Positions 34,172-52,676 of a stretch of 64,000 nucleotides of DNA are shown one piece after another. Below the pieces are notes generated by a model, which searched no databases, was not told the DNA's origin, and was given only the letters and a program-made list of their open reading frames with translations. The translations under genes and the position numbers were made by a program. Where the stretch lies: assembly GCA_029945375.1 (NCBI GenBank), contig CM057057.1, forward strand, positions 3,038,001 to 3,102,000, written 5' to 3'. This DNA comes from Agaricus subrufescens. Lineage: Eukaryota > Basidiomycota > Agaricomycetes > Agaricales > Agaricaceae. Each line of letters opens with the position of its first letter. The stretch's first letter is position 1.

Positions 34172-35320
34172 TTACTTTGCAGCGTCTATGCAGTGCACAT
34201 ACTCTTCCACTTGAACATCCACTATCCCCCGTACCTCCTTCACCTTGTCAGTCTGTGTTCGCCAAATTCCCCAGTCACTCTCGCCGCCGAGCCCCATCCC
34301 CATATTTGGCCGCTTAAAACCCATCCCACTGGTCACCCACTGCCCACCGCTGAGATGGATTTCTTTAAGTCCAAGGGGTAACAAACGTTCAAGGATCTCA
34401 GGTGTGGTATTTGCATTGATACCCGACCCTGGAAGAATGGTCAAACCCCACACTTCATGGTCTGTCAGGCTCTTTGACAGACGGTAGAGCGATTCCATTT
34501 TTGATAGAGCTTGTACGACGGTGGTCTCCTGTCCACTAAATAAAGATGTTCGGGAAGGAAATCTCAAAGCTTGGAACGGCCGCCTCACCTGGTCAAAATA
34601 CGAGATATACCCCCTATTTCCATGATGTCGCGAAGAGCTAGGCATTGATTATAACTTCTCTTGTTGACTGAATTATTGCGAAAAGAATTGTGCTAACCTG
34701 ATTCCGCATCTTTTGCCATGTCGAAAGCTCTATGAAAGCAAACTAAAGATGTCTTTCATATTGGCCAAATCTGACGATCTAGAATGGGCCCCACCTTCTA
34801 AAGGAAGAATCTCATCAACAACCCTGTCAGAAAGTTAGTCAGAAACTAATTTCAGAAAGAACAGACAATTTATTGACTTTCTCATTCGATCGATGTCCAC
34901 CCGTCCGTCTTGTGTCAAGATTCCTACGACGAAACCACGAATTCCGTATTCCTTGAAAGTACGAATATCCTCCAGCATGACCTCAAGCTCGAAATCAGAG
35001 TACAAAAAATCTCCAACTCTTGGCCGGATCATCACCTGTTGAGAGTGAACCCGAACTGCTAAGCGGTCTTGTCAGAGGACCGACCATGATGGGTATATCT
35101 TTCACCGCCTGCTTCACCATTTTCAAGAGTCCGAGGCTGGGAGTAGTTCCACCACCCGCTCCAAGGTTGGCGCATAGTTCTAACCTGTCAGCACCTCCTT
35201 GTACGGCACTGAAACAAAGTCGATATGTTTTTGCATACTGGAACATAATGGTACTCACTTGATGGCAGACTCCACAGAGTCGACACAAACTTCAATTAGG
35301 ATGTTCCCTACAGTCACCAT
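34172..35320 (-). CDS. CutC-family copper homeostasis protein
   Basis: TIM-barrel cytosolic protein; its molecular role in copper handling is still debated. The start at 35320 gives MVTVGNILIEVCVDSVESAI, followed after an intron by VQGGADRLELCANLGAGGGT, TPSLGLLKMVKQAVKDIPIM, VMIRPRVGDFLYSDFELEVM, IRGFVVGILTQDGRVDIDRM, the LEVCFHRAFDMAKDA block, SRILTSGQETTVVQALSKM and ILPGSGINANTTPEIL. These are the conserved CutC blocks in order. The C-terminal part (LKEIHLSGGQWVTSGMGFKR) closes the barrel. About five introns. It is divergent from NXT1 (206 bp between starts). Confidence 0.92.
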
Positions 35321-35526
35321 AGGAAAAAGAGGCTCGCAAGAGGGTAGAGAGCAAGGTGGCTTCTTAAATTAGCCGCAAAACTTAGCTTGCCGTAACTTAT
35401 GTACATTTCAATGTGTTTTTTAGGGTACGGAGCAGTAAGGAGCCGGGGAATTGGACATGCATTGGAAGCAGCGGGTCACATGAGGTCATATTCCTCGGTC
35501 GTTAGTAGACCTGGTGAACGTCCGAC

Positions 35527-36133
35527 ATGACTACACCTGCGTCGACAAAACCGGCATCTTCTGCGGCCGCTCCACTTGTTCGACAGGAGTAAGTGTGTCT
35601 GAACGTTCAGCTACTTGTGCTCAATATTTGACAGCATAGAAATTGCCACACGAGCAGCCGATCACTTCACTCGGCTCTACTATGCTGCCTACGACTCTGA
35701 TACCCGCCTTGCGGATCTCCCCAAGTTTTATCGGGAGTCCTCGTCCTTGTTATGGAATGGGAAGCCAACTCAAGGGTTGGACGGCCTTACCCAGTTGATC
35801 AAAAGCATGCCTGTCACGAAACACGATGTCCAGTCCTTTGACTGCCAGCCTGTTCCCGGTATTTAATCTCCCGGCTGCTCGCAGTACCGCTGTGTTCATT
35901 CCATCACTTCAGGGATCTCTCCACCATCTCTGCTGGTTAATGTCTCCGGTAGCGTAACTTATGGTCGCGGTCCAAGTGGGAACCCACCAAATACGCCTGC
36001 AAAGACTGTAGAGGGACATCCCCGTGCCTTTTCTCAAACGTTCATTCTTGTTCCAGACTCAAGTGCTGTCGTCAAACCGGGAGAAGTCGCCAAATATTAT
36101 GTCAGTACGGACTCTTTGAGATTTGTCGGGTAG
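35527..36133 (+). CDS. NXT1: NTF2-like mRNA export cofactor NXT1/p15
   Basis: Partner of the Mex67/TAP mRNA export receptor at nuclear pores. The ATG at 35527 starts MTTPASTKPASSAAAPLVRQ; after an intron the NTF2 fold reads IEIATRAADHFTRLYYAAYD, LPKFYRESSSLLWNGKPTQG, LTQLIKSMPVTKHDVQSFDC and, after a second intron, ISPPSLLVNVSGSVTYGRGP, PRAFSQTFILVPDSSAVVKP and the C-terminus VSTDSLRFVG. The DCQP motif and the final S-D-x-x-R-F match p15/NXT1 better than NTF2 proper. About 165 residues. Confidence 0.85.
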
Positions 36134-36203
36134 CCTGGGCCGTAAACCCTTGGCCAGACGTGTTGATGTACGTATTCGTCCCGGTTTATTACTTCTTCCA
36201 CTC

Positions 36204-39443
<3,240 letters not shown>

Positions 39444-39723
39444 TTAAAGATAATACATCACATGATCTCATTGATTATATGAGCCTTGTCAGGGGCTGAT
39501 CCAGTGCTCCTGTTCAGGGCTTTCATCATCATCATCGCCACCAAACGAAGAATCTGCCTCAGTACGAGGTTGTTGGGACTAATTGACTAATTGCGCGGCA
39601 AGAATCGTGCGAAGGCACCAAAGGCTGCCATGCCCCCAGTCGACAACCGATCTAGCCCAAACAGCTAGCCGAGACAGCTGGCGGCTTTCGGCAGCAGTTG
39701 CGCAGCCGGTACATCACTGCGCT

Positions 39724-43666
<3,943 letters not shown>

Positions 43667-43763
43667 GGGTGGGTGGAGGAAGTACGAACTTAGTTGACTC
43701 CTTGAGCACTCGGAATCATTGATTATGTCAGGTAATGGCTGTGCATATTTCCTCACCCCGAGC

Positions 43764-46700
43764 ATGCCACCACGACGAAACATTGTGAAATCCGGCAATG
43801 CCGGGAATTCGTCGAAGAACACGTCGAAGGTGACTGACTCGGATGCAGTGAAACTTGAAAGCCCGAAAGAAAAGCCTTTATTTCCTCCAGGATCAAAGTT
43901 TCCTCTCAGTCTACTCCACGAGAAGCATGTGCAGTATGATTCCATTTTGGAAGACTGCTTATACCCTTTTACAGGTGCCAAAAACGAGGCTGGGAAAAGC
44001 CCATCGTCGACACTGTGCGTACGCTCGATCCATTGACTTTGGCTGCCCCGATAAACGCTCTACCAGTCGTACCATGGGGAACGAGGGTACAGTTTTATAG
44101 CGACTCTTATGAGGCTTAACAAGAAGACATCAGAGCGAGAGACTGTCCGACTTTCACCTCATCCACTTTATTATCGACCGTCGGCTGTGGAAGCACGGCA
44201 CTGGGGTGCAACCTATGCTCTTTATCGCGTTCGTGCTGATGCTTCTTGACATTACGAATTTTGACGATCGGGATATGTTATATCATAGTTCGAAAACGGA
44301 TTTCCAGTTAACCTTGTTTTACCTCCTGGTCCTAGAGATTATTGGAATGAATTGGCAGTTGAACACAAATCAGCTCCTGAGCACCTCCAATGGATGTATG
44401 CGGCGGATCCCTTCGCTGCTCAGCAAATGGTTCTCAAACGCCAGGAAAAGGCCGCCCAAAAAAGAGAGGCTGAAAGTAGACCGTCAGGAAGCAAGCAGGG
44501 TACTGCATCAGACATGCATAGTGACACACCTGAAATTAAAATGGCTGCCTCACTCAGGGTAAAAGTGGAAGAGGCGATCAAGGAGGTAAATCGAGTTATA
44601 AAAGTTGGCTCAGTGATAAAACGTTGATCCTTCGTCAGGGATTTGCTCTTTATGGAGGTGTTTCCTGTTCGATAGTTAACGAGGAAGTCATTTCCCAAGT
44701 ATCAACTCAGCTCGAAACGCTTGGTTTTCAGGAACCTCAAATCAAGAAAGCGAGGCTATTTTTGTCTCAACAATCATCCCTGCTTGGAAAACTCTTACAG
44801 ACATTACAACCTTTTGAGGCAGCTACGGAGTATCTACTCCTCCACATTCCTGAGTGTGACTTGCCTTCCCGATTTCTTCCAGTCAATAATTCTTCCAATT
44901 CGTTCATCTCTACTGCTTACTCTGGAAACAGCGATGTAAAGAAGAGATGGCTAGAAGACAGAGCAGTTAAAGAAGCAGGTTGGCCAATGCATATAGTTCA
45001 GGAAGTTACCAGCGACACCGACATTCTACCTGACTGGCCATCGCTGTTGGTGAGATTAGGCAATAGTCTTCTGGGCCTCGGGGACGGGGAGAATCAAGAT
45101 CAGCCCTTGCAGCCCTTTACATTTGATGAAGACGAGATCCTTGCCTTGGGTGCCACACGTATCGATGATGAACACTATGCATTACCAGCACTTGTCGCCC
45201 CTCTCACTCTTCATCTTTTCACCGACACTTCTAGACGATACCCTCGCCCTTTCTATTCTCCCATGTTCATCACGTCTACTCAGGTTCCGGCCTATATACG
45301 CCTGCACATCCTGTCCCGTATCTTATCCGTGGTCAACCGCATTCCTATGTCCGAAGAACTCGAAGGAAGCTTTGCATTAACCTTGGTTAGTGTCATGGAT
45401 GAGGAATGGGCTCGCCTTGAAGACGGTGGTCCACCTGACATTTTTATCGTGATGGCCAACATGTTACCCGAACGGAAAACCGTTGACGCACCAGTAACGA
45501 CGCAAATCCAGAAAGAAAGAGTATCTGTGCCGACGAATCGATCATTTCCCCGTTCGCCGCTTCTTACGTCCAAGCAAGGCGTCAAACCAGTTGTAAGTCA
45601 ACGGTATCAGCGGTACAGAAGGCGATGCACCTATCTTTACTAGAACATACCATCCGCGATTAGTGAAACGCGTAGACGATTACCAGCTTTCAAGGCAAGA
45701 AAAGACTTCCTTGATGCTTTGTCACAGAATCGAGTCCTCGTCGTTGTAGGAGAAACAGGTATTTTAAAATCACTTCTATGCGCATTTCTGCTTATCAACC
45801 TTTGCAGGCAGTGGAAAGACAACCCAATGTGCGCCTTGTTCTTGTTCTATCCTAGATCCGATCGTTCGAGCCATTCATCAGTGCCACAATACATCCTCGA
45901 ATCTTATGAGACTTCTGAAGCACTTGCACAAGCCCCTTACATTATCGTCACCCAGCCTCGCCGGATATCCGCTATTTCCGTTGCTCAGCGTGTCTCTGAG
46001 GAACGAGGAAACGACGGGACTATAGGCTACGCCGTTAGAGGCAGTAGCAGCAAAAGGAAAACCACGCAACTTCTTTTTTGCACAACTGGTGTCATTCTTC
46101 GGCGTTTGAGTAATGGTGACCCATTAAAAGACGTATCTCATATCATTGTTGACGAGGTGAAGGTTCCAGTGTTCCGAGATATTCGTAAAATAACCCTCTC
46201 TAGGTTCACGAGCGCTCACTGGATGGCGATTTCCTCCTACTTGCACTCAGGGAGCTCTTACGAAGCCACCCTCGACTAAAAGTTGTTCTGATGTCCGCAA
46301 CCATCAATCACGAGGTGTTCGCCGAATACTTCAACGGGGCTCCCGTTCTATCAATACCAGGGATCACTCACCCTGTTAAAGACAGGTAGGTCTTACGTTC
46401 TTTGGACATATCCCGCACGCCTACTGACCTTCACCCCGGTAAGATATCTAGAGGATGTTATCTCTATCACAGACTATTCCACTGGCCAACTCAAACAAAT
46501 AGCTGATAAAAAGCTAGACGAATTGAGATCTTACCACGGCGACGATCTGAGTGATGAAACATTGGCTGTCATCCAAAACTCAACGAGTTCAGGGAGTATC
46601 GATTACCAGGTTGTTCTACTACGTTTTCAATTTTTGCTACCTGCAGTACTCATTGTTATCCTAGTTAATTTCTACACTGGTTGCTCACATCGTGGAGACA

Positions 46701-48666
46701 CAAGAGAAGGGGGGCGTTCTGATTTTTCTTCCAGGTGTCAACGAGATCAAACGGTGCATAGATTCGATCAAGTCTCGTTTAAATTCAGGTCAAGTTGATG
46801 CACTCCCTCTCCATGCGAACTTGCCCATTGAGGAGCAGAATCGGGTCTTCAGAAAGACTCAAAAATGGAAGATTGTTGCTGCTACCAACGTGGCCGAGGT
46901 GCGCTTTTGATAGGAGATGCTGTTTTTCCCTCTGACCTTTGTAGACCTCGATTACCATTGATGACATTGTTTACGTTATCGATTCGGGCAAAGTGAAAGA
47001 AACTCGATATATGCCGGAAAAGGACCTGACTCGTTTAGAGGAGGTACTCGTTACCAAGGCTGCAGCGAGGCAAAGAAGAGGACGAGCGGGCCGAACACAG
47101 CCTGGACTCTGCTTTAAATTATATACACGACATACTGAGAGGGTAACCATGGAAGACTTCCCTAAACCGGAGATCTTACGAGTACCACTCGAACAAGTGT
47201 CGCTATCAGCAAAAGCAATGAATGAGGATGGAGATGTCAAAGTAAGCTTCAGTGTCTACTCGGGTTATCGCTTAATAGACTTTTATCGTTCAGAAACTTT
47301 TAGGACAGGTTATCGACCCTCCTGACTCTGCAACAGTTACAAAAGCATGGCAATCGCTGCAAGAGTTGGGCGCGATTGACTTGCAGGATAAATTAACACC
47401 TTTAGGACGACACATGGTATACCCCCCCTTTATTAATTCTCGAAATTTTACCCACCTCTTGTCATAGGCAATGATACCGCTCGATGTCCGGCTGGCAAAG
47501 GTCTGGATGTTCTTCAGAAGTACAGACCATTGGTTGCTAACCTGACACATGGCAGATGCTTGTGCTCGGAACTATATTCCATTGTTTAAACCCTATTCTC
47601 AGCATTACCGCCCTACTGTCCTCTAAACCTTTTTTCATAAGTGTTGACCAAGACAAGAGGGATGAAGCCTCGCGGTATGTCGTCCACCCCCAAATTGGTC
47701 GGAGTACTCATTGCTACATTCACAGAATGAAGATGAAGTTCAACATCGAAAACAGTGATCTATTGACTCAGTCTGAGATTTTCAATCAGTGCCGCAAACT
47801 AAAAGACCAGGGAGGGAACCTGAGATCCTTTTGTAAAGAGGTAACCTGACATACAAATTGCAAAATTTGGAAAGATAATCTGATAAAAATTCCAGAATTT
47901 TATCTCCATGACCACTCTGCAAGATATATTTAACCTACGTCGAGAATTCTGTGCCGCGCTTGAGGAACGCGGGTTCTTACCCCTTCAATGTGACCCTATG
48001 GACCCCACACTAAATTTGCACAGCGACAAACCCAATCTTTTAAAAGCTATCATTTTAGGTGGACTATGGCCCCGTGTCGTGCGGGTGCATTTACCCAGAG
48101 GCGCTATCAAGTTCGACAAATTGCAGTCTGGAACAATTCAGAGGGACAACACTGCTAAAGAGTTTAAAATGTATGACCTAAGAGAAGGCAGGGTGTTCAT
48201 CCACCCTGGTAGTGTGTTGTTCCACTGCGCGTCTTGGAAATCACCTTTCTTGGCATATTTCCATAAATATCAGAGTTCTAAAGTCTTTCTAAGCGATGCC
48301 ACCGAGGTGAGGCTGGATTTTTAGCAGCCGAAGCGGCCATTAACGAATTTCAGGTGCCAATGTATGCGCTATTGTTATTTGGTGGCTCCTTATCCATCGA
48401 TCACGTCAAAGGAGGACTTGTAATCAGAAGTGGAGATGCATTCGTCAAATTGAAGGCGTGGCCACGCATTGGGGTTTTGGTGAATCAACTGAGGTGTGTG
48501 ACTACCTTCGGGTGTGATTGTCCCTATTCACCGGCAGCGCAGGCAACTTCTCGATCTTCTGTTGACAAGCTGCATCGAGGACGGAACCAGCCTCAACGAA
48601 GCACAGAATCACCCTGTGATAGGAGCCATGCTTGACCTTCTCGCCCATGACGGAATGACTGAATAG
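43764..48666 (+). CDS. DExH-box RNA helicase, DHX29/DHX57-like
   Basis: Large helicase of the DEAH/RHA family, probably cytoplasmic. The ATG at 43764 starts MPPRRNIVKSGNAGNSSKNT. The N-terminal half includes SERETVRLSPHPLYYRPSAV and KHSAPEHLQWMYAADPFAAQ-type sequence (read as HKSAPEHLQWMYAADPFAAQ), and an RWD-like segment (TQVPAYIRLHILSRILSVVN). Core: [16 protein letters not shown] (motif I, split by an intron), IIVTQPRRISAISVAQRVSE, SHIIVDEVHERSLDGDFLLL (motif II DEVH, split by an intron), KVVLMSATINHEVFAEYF (motif III), [40 protein letters not shown] and RQRRGRAGRTQPGLCFKLYT (motif VI). The C-terminal OB-fold region has GSVLFHCASWKSPFLAYFHK, ending LLAHDGMTE. More than ten introns. DEVH and QRRGRAGR favour DHX29/57 over the spliceosomal group. 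Confidence 0.88.
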
Positions 48667-48868
48667 GTATAGGGGTAGGCTTGCGGATGGGCCTGTTGTC
48701 TCCTGCATGTTGCCACTCAATAAGCGAGCACACCGAAGGAATCGGAGACACACCTAATCCTCAGTTCTTTCTTACTACACCAAATTCACTTTTGTTCAGG
48801 CAAAAAGTTCTAATACAATCGATCAACTGAAGTATGGTCGCAAAATAACAGTTGAAAAAAATTTTCCC

Positions 48869-49015
48869 CTACTTGAGCGTCCAGCGGGTGAAGACCTTTC
48901 TACCGGTGCGATCAAGATTCCCAATGCCGAATGTATGAGCCTTCTCTCCGCCGTTCATGCAGGTTACCGGATGGCCGTGAAACGCCCAAGCAGAACTGGA
49001 AGACGACAAAGACAT
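48869..49015 (-). CDS. possible small protein (48 residues)
   Basis: A short intact frame opening at the ATG at 49015: MSLSSSSSAWAFHGHPVTCM, then GEKAHTFGIGNLDRTGRKVF, ending TRWTLK. The composition looks protein-like (Gly turns, mixed charges) rather than random, and the frame fits neatly between the nicotinamidase stop and the helicase 3' end. I do not recognise the family. It could also be a lost terminal exon. Confidence 0.35.
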   Translation of the reverse strand: MSLSSSSSAWAFHGHPVTCMNGGEKAHTFGIGNLDRTGRKVFTRWTLK

Positions 49016-49090
49016 ATCTATTGATGGCTCAGCTCTACTACTTCAAGTATTTTTGTTGCAATAAATGGAGATACGATGGTACATTCGGGA

Positions 49091-49825
49091 TCAAGGGTTC
49101 AAAAGTTTAGCTTTAATCTCCTCCAACGTCGTAAATTTGACACCCTTACTTTCCATCTCATCCCATGCCAAATTATTCGACGAAATACTTTTCACAGCGT
49201 CCTTGATGACCCAGGTATTGTACCCGTACTCTACGGAGTCATTGGCCGTATACTTGACGCAATAGTCCCCAGCAAGACCACAGATGTACACATCGCTTGC
49301 GCCAATTTCCCTCAGTACCTTTGGCAACGCTGTCTCACACCTGCCCCATACATCACGGAACGCCGAGTAGGATTCGATACTCGGATGCGTGCCTTTGTGA
49401 ACGATGGTGTCAAAGTTGTCGGGCTGCACACCAGGAGCGAAATCTGCGCCATCCGTGTGGGCGACGCAATGCATAGGCCAAAGAGTGTGTTTCATCCCTA
49501 ACTCCTTGTCTTCATCTTCTGGATGGTAGATACTCAGAGTAGAGTACTCCGGTCTCCCATGTGTCCTCGCGAAAGAGACGTGGTTGGTGGGGTGGTAATC
49601 TTTGGTCGCGATCCTTGCCTTGAAAGGCAAGTCTATCAGTGCGTTCACGTTGGGAATGATGGACTCCGCCCCCGGGACCGCAAGTGTTCCATAGACAAAA
49701 TCGTTTTGCATGTCAACGACGACTAACGCAGGTACATAGTCAACCGATTCGACCACGACCGTGGGCGTTGGTGGGCTGTTATCTTGCTCGGGAGACATGA
49801 GAGAGGTGCTAACTATATTAGTCAT
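49091..49825 (-). CDS. PNC1: nicotinamidase (isochorismatase-like), PNC1
   Basis: Converts nicotinamide to nicotinic acid in NAD salvage. Single exon. The catalytic Asp is in VPALVVVDMQNDFVYGTLAV, the metal-binding region in TKDYHPTNHVSFARTHGRPE, the catalytic Lys in DTIVHKGTHPSIESYSAF, and the nucleophilic Cys in VYICGLAGDYCVKYTANDS (Gly replaces the more usual Thr in GLATDYC). It ends LEEIKAKLLNP. About 245 residues, slightly longer than yeast Pnc1 because of the N-terminal leader; the in-frame ATG at 49798 would shorten it by nine residues. Confidence 0.92.
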   Translation of the reverse strand: MTNIVSTSLMSPEQDNSPPTPTVVVESVDYVPALVVVDMQNDFVYGTLAVPGAESIIPNVNALIDLPFKARIATKDYHPTNHVSFARTHGRPEYSTLSIYHPEDEDKELGMKHTLWPMHCVAHTDGADFAPGVQPDNFDTIVHKGTHPSIESYSAFRDVWGRCETALPKVLREIGASDVYICGLAGDYCVKYTANDSVEYGYNTWVIKDAVKSISSNNLAWDEMESKGVKFTTLEEIKAKLLNP

Positions 49826-50077
49826 CCACTTTGCATCGGTTCTTTATAAACGGATTCGAGACATGTTAAGATTTTTATTGAATAACTTATCCACCTTATT
49901 ATACATATAATTACCGGTGTCTAAGAATACAGGATGAGTAGCTAACTATTCGTGATCATGATCATGAGGGATAAGCGAAATGAACCCAATTTACGGATGG
50001 CATTTACTCGGGTTAAAGGTAATCTAGGATGCGGAGCAGCTGCGCTCCAGAGTTAGTCATTTCCGAAAATGACGCTC

Positions 50078-51046
50078 TTACACAGGAACAGGTGGATGGG
50101 CAAAGTAGGGGGCGGCATATGGTGATGTACGAGGAAGCTTGACCGAATGCGACGTTTTGCGAGTGAAACGAGATTCGGTGTGAGACTCAGCATTGGAACG
50201 GCGATGAAAACCAAGGAAACTTCGACGCGATGATTTTGATTCACGGGAATGCTCGGAGAGACTACTCGTTGCCGAACTCGAGCCTCGTGAAAGATGCCAA
50301 AGCGTTCTAGCTCTTTTGGTCTTAAAAGTTGACGCCGCCATCGCTATTCTAGCTGTCTTGTTCATTGGTAACAGAGCTATATAGAAGGTTAGTTCATAAA
50401 CTAGACCGAGGAGAGAATCACGAACGCGGAGCTTGCTCAGGTAAGCCAACTGGCAAAGATAGACGTTTATCTTTGGCTCGGAAAGGTGATTTCACTCTGA
50501 GCAGCAAAGAAGAGGTCGAATGGGATCGACGACGGAGCACCTTTTCGCGCTCCGGTGGATCAAGCGGCAGATTGGCTACACGCAGAGGAGTCGTTGGTAG
50601 CGACTGTGATTCGGCTGACATCGAATCCGGAGACTCTGAACCTTGAGAATCAAAGTCTGAGGGCGTTGATAATTGAGGTGCGGGTTCTGGTTGTTCGGTA
50701 TGTTGAGGAGACGAGTGGCGGACTGGTTGCGTTGGGGCCATTTCCGATGGTGCTGGCATAGAGTCTCGTCGGGGAGGAGTGGATGGTGGCGCGAAATGTA
50801 TAGTTGCACGCGAGGCTTTCTCCAACGAAGGCGAAGTATGACCTGTGTCATAGGATTTTCCAAGCCTTACCAGAGAAGCCTTGAAGACGGTTGTGGAAGT
50901 AAACCAACGAAGCCACATGGCAAGAAGACTCTGAACGATATGTCAGTGTCGAAGGTAAGCCTCAAAGTCGAGACACGCACCAAACCAAATCCAAAGGAAG
51001 CAAACGCATGAGCAGAAAGCATGATCATGAGGTTGCTTTCTAACAT
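50078..51046 (-). CDS. uncharacterised Ser/Pro/Arg-rich protein
   Basis: Not recognised. The proposed start is the ATG at 51046 (MLESNLMIMLSAHAFASFGF), a hydrophobic segment, spliced over about 50 nt to AMWLRWFTSTTVFKASLVRL. The middle is Pro/Ser-rich (HSSPQHTEQPEPAPQLSTPS, PPEREKVLRRRSHSTSSLLL) and the end is basic and Ser-rich (SLSEHSRESKSSRRSFLGFH, KTSHSVKLPRTSPYAAPYFA). Joining the middle to the end needs a frame change near 50350-50430, where I found no single convincing donor/acceptor pair. The exon structure is therefore uncertain, and two separate short genes are possible. Confidence 0.4.
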
Positions 51047-52676
51047 GAAAGCAATGAGAGATGGTCGTTACAGTCGTCCGAGGGATGCCAAGGAGGCTGA
51101 GAGGATGCGGGGATGATGGGGTCAGAATGGCGATGGAAGGGGAGAGTAATATAATAAATGCGTCAGTAGACGAGGCGTCGGGGTCAAAGTGGAGTGTTGA
51201 CCATGAAGGAGAGGGAGAACATGATTAGTCTGTCGGCTATGAATGAGGCCACTTTAAAATTCAGCTCGCGTCACAACAAAGTGGTGCCATCAATATTGGT
51301 TTCCGTAATACTCATGACTCCACCTATTTTCAACTCCGAGATCAAACTCGTGCGTTGCGCTGCTGGACATATCTCGAGATACTGCGTCATAGAACGTTGC
51401 CAGCACAAAGGCCGTGGCGACAAAACTTCATTCTGCGGCTGAGTTCTCCAAGACTAGGGGGAACTAACCTCAACCATTTGTGATCACAGGGGAACGTCGT
51501 TTCAGGGTGATCAAAAACATATCTACGTGCAAAAGGGGCCCCGCTATTCTCGTACGGTGCATCGGTTGATTCGGAGTTGCTATACGAGATCTTGGTAACT
51601 CAACTAGCCTCAGTCTAGATTTTGATTTTGACAGAAAACATGTAGGTCATTCGAAGACTCAACAACATACACGCATCGACGCATCCGCTAATGGGTGACT
51701 CCGTCGGAAGTATGGTATTAGGAAATGGATAGGGACGCTCCGGCAATCAACCTAATCAGCGGATCTTCAAAATCGACGCCTGGGCCAGGGTCGTGCGATT
51801 GCCTCACCGCCCGAGCCTCGCCCGATCCGTCAGGTCGACGACAACTTGGATTTCGCTAAACTCTCATGAATGCGTGTCCAAAGCTGTAGATCCCCGATAT
51901 ACACCTTTAAATGCGGCATGGAATTCGTAGACCTAGTCACGGAGCAATATGTTCAAGTCTGTCGGTTCCTCCATTCGAATCATGTGCGGAGTTTGACGGT
52001 TGGACGGAAGCCGTCCAACCATAACATCGCTGGATTTGCACTGTCAAAAAATCTTTTCCGGTGATCCACATAGTCCCCTTCTTCGGTAGGAAGAACTTCG
52101 ATACAAGCAGAGGTGGACACCAGTCAGCTGCTGAGCAGGTGGCTGTGCCCTGCTGCACTAGGCCATGTTTGCTGTAATTCTCACATTGCCACGCGCGGGC
52201 CCGTACGCCTCGGTCAGGCCTCGGTCGCGCAGATACATTGGTCGAGATTTCGCAGTACTAGACATGATATATCGATCACAGTATCCGAATTTCACGGATA
52301 ACGAGGACCAATATTTCTGTGTCGACAGGGAATTTTACTTAGACTCTTCTGCCAGTGCAGTATTTTGCATTGACGTTTTCGGTGGTGTTTACAGGGGTAC
52401 TAGGAGATCCACGGGCCCCTTAAGGGACTCCATAATAATTTATTAATACCTCACAGTGCTCAGCAACGCAACTGCAGGCACATCACTGCTCTGATGAACG
52501 CATATCCCAATTTGGAAAGAAAATACCAGGAAACTCCGACCCCAAAGAAATTTCAAGTTATGCAATGGAATGCAGTCGACAAGAAGACACCGGGATGGAG
52601 TGACGAATCCGATGAGCAGCCGAGTTACAGTTTGCGCATGAGTTGGCCGTGCACAAGTTTAATCACATGTCAAGAC
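51047..52676. other. gene-poor stretch
   Basis: About 1.6 kb without a recognisable gene. Only short open frames (longest about 90 codons, 52165-52446) with no family resemblance and no exon chain. No tRNA, no transposon protein fragment and no terminal repeats seen. The last few hundred bases must hold the EXO5 promoter. Confidence 0.5.

Noticed and set aside
49956..49967. Palindromic run of GATCAT units near 49960
   Set aside because: Too short to be more than chance; no repeat array around it.
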